Source: an uncultured Marinoscillum sp.
GTDB taxonomy: Bacteria; Bacteroidota; Bacteroidia; Cytophagales; MED-G16
Assembly: GCA_902523065.1 (NCBI GenBank)
Contig: CABYXZ010000001.1
Location: 62,001 to 126,000 of the forward strand
Length of the DNA stretch: 64,000 nucleotides
Reading direction: 5' to 3'
A program made the position numbers and the translations under genes. The notes below the pieces were generated by a model. The model did no database searches and was not told the origin of the DNA. It saw only the letters and a list, made by a program, of their open reading frames with translations. Below are positions 63,192 through 64,000 of this stretch, one piece after another (within the stretch, counting starts at the first letter, position 1; the number at the start of each line of letters is the position of its first letter).

Positions 63192-64000
63192 TAGAAATAG
63201 GAAAAGACATTGATTATGCAGTAAATAAATTAAAAGATGGTGGTATTGTTGGAATACCTACTGAGACTGTGTATGGCCTTGGATGTAATGCATTAAATGA
63301 AAGTTCAGTTAAAAAAATATTTAAATTAAAAAGTAGGCCAAAAAATGATCCAATAATTTGCCATACTAACTCAGTTGAAAAAATAAGAAAATACGTAGAA
63401 TTCTTCCCTAAAAATGCTGAAATTTTAGCAAGAAAATTTTGGCCAGGACCTCTAACTATACTTTTTAGAAAAAATAAATTAATTCCAGACATAACAACAT
63501 CCAAGTCTGAATATGTTGGTTTTAGGATACCGAATAATAAAACTACTCTAAGTGTGTTGGATAAATTAGACTTTCCATTAGCCGCTCCAAGCGCAAATAA
63601 ATTTGAGTATATATCACCAACTAATCCTCAGCATATTATTCAAAATTTTAATGGTGGTATTGATTACATTTTGGATGATGGTAACTGTTTAATTGGAATA
63701 GAGTCAACAATTTTGGGTTTTGAGAAGGAAAAAACTATAATTTTCAGACTCGGTGGAATAACCATAGAGAATATAGAAAAATCTATTGGTAAATGTTATA
63801 TTAATGATGAAAAAGTAAAAATTCCTGGGTCATTTAAAAAACACTACTCACCAAAGAAAAAAGTTTATGTTGGTAACATCGAAAAATTATCAAAAAAATT
63901 TAAAAACAAAAAAATTGGTATTCTATGTTTTAATAAAAAGTTTAAATTAATTGATGAAAAATATCAGATAGTTTTATCTAAAAATTCTTCTCTACATGAA
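63188..64000 (+). CDS. L-threonylcarbamoyladenylate synthase (Sua5/YciO/YrdC family), 3' end outside window
   Basis: An open frame of 271 codons runs off the end. It begins IEIGKDIDYAVNKLKDGGIV, with GIPTETVYGLGCNA, KSRPKNDPI, FWPGPLTILF, APSANKFEYISPT and GIESTILGF, the YrdC-domain set. After about residue 215 (GSFKKHYSPKKKVYVG) the Sua5-type C-terminal extension begins. It makes threonylcarbamoyl-AMP for t6A, the same pathway as tsaE and the substrate of mtaB's product tRNA. It overlaps queA by four bases (ATGA). Confidence 0.9.
   Translation, partial: MIEIGKDIDYAVNKLKDGGIVGIPTETVYGLGCNALNESSVKKIFKLKSRPKNDPIICHTNSVEKIRKYVEFFPKNAEILARKFWPGPLTILFRKNKLIPDITTSKSEYVGFRIPNNKTTLSVLDKLDFPLAAPSANKFEYISPTNPQHIIQNFNGGIDYILDDGNCLIGIESTILGFEKEKTIIFRLGGITIENIEKSIGKCYINDEKVKIPGSFKKHYSPKKKVYVGNIEKLSKKFKNKKIGILCFNKKFKLIDEKYQIVLSKNSSLHE

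Noticed and set aside
63214-63504. Open frame of 96 codons on the reverse strand near the right edge
   Set aside because: It lies opposite the clear threonylcarbamoyl-AMP synthase gene, which is cut by the window edge.

Overview
The window is a gene-packed, AT-rich (roughly 30% GC by eye) piece of a bacterial chromosome, most likely from a marine, genome-streamlined member of the Flavobacteriia (phylum Bacteroidota). The case rests on several Bacteroidota hallmarks: a PorX-type response regulator with a PglZ domain, an LpxC-FabZ fusion, an IPExxxVDY-family gene beside pyruvate kinase, LVIVD-repeat lipoproteins, a SusC-like TonB-dependent receptor with a carboxypeptidase-like regulatory domain, and promoters resembling TTTG-N18/19-TAnnTTTG with no evident Shine-Dalgarno sequences. 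I see no rRNA, tRNA, CRISPR array, prophage, insertion sequence or integrase. No stretch over 300 bases lacks a gene; the longest gaps are about 141 (54519-54659), 138 (41803-41940), 106 (14865-14970), 103 (56933-57035) and 96 (51774-51869) bases.

Layout. 1-5749: end of dihydrofolate reductase, cinA, a reverse-strand operon of two LVIVD lipoproteins and a secreted probable barrel protein, a 2-oxoacid dehydrogenase E2, a duplicated DUF2061 protein and folK. 5739-10069: TauE/SafE permease and a small surface-glycan set (GT2, flippase, GT4). 10123-18996: pfkA, miaA, a small unknown gene, a PhnP-like hydrolase, pyk, an IPExxxVDY protein, then acpP-fabF-rnc-nadE. 18997-27708: yidD and a long forward operon (BamA/TamA-like barrel, mtaB, FAH-family enzyme, M23 peptidase, bcp, split transketolase, queC, queF). 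27705-32484: secreted amidohydrolases and a DUF1573 protein. 32551-36844: trpS, phosphohexose mutase, pgi. 36834-41802: reverse operon dnaB-etfB-etfA-DUF151-nupC. 41941-49894: mpl, exonuclease, tsaE, porX, then the lipid A genes lpxD, lpxC-fabZ, lpxA and an orphan ABC ATPase. 49886-56932: SLC13 transporter, lipoprotein, TonB-dependent receptor, two unknown genes and DUF819. 57036-64000: ilvD-ilvB-ilvN-ilvC, a QueA-family gene and a partial threonylcarbamoyl-AMP synthase.

Together these cover sugar phosphate metabolism (pfkA, pyk, pgi, mutase, transketolase), fatty acid and lipid A synthesis, branched-chain amino acid synthesis, folate and NAD synthesis, tRNA modification (miaA, mtaB, queC/F/A, tsaE, Sua5-type) and envelope functions.

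The window looks mainly like core chromosome and I do not see a clear new defence or mobile system. The observations most worth a second look are: a perfect 13-bp inverted repeat between the divergent TonB-receptor gene and an unknown gene pair; a QueC that lacks the usual C-terminal zinc cysteines; a secreted amidohydrolase operon in which two of three domains have lost metal ligands; ten of ten convergent gene junctions that overlap or abut, some sharing a palindromic stop; and a candidate leaderless promoter at mpl.
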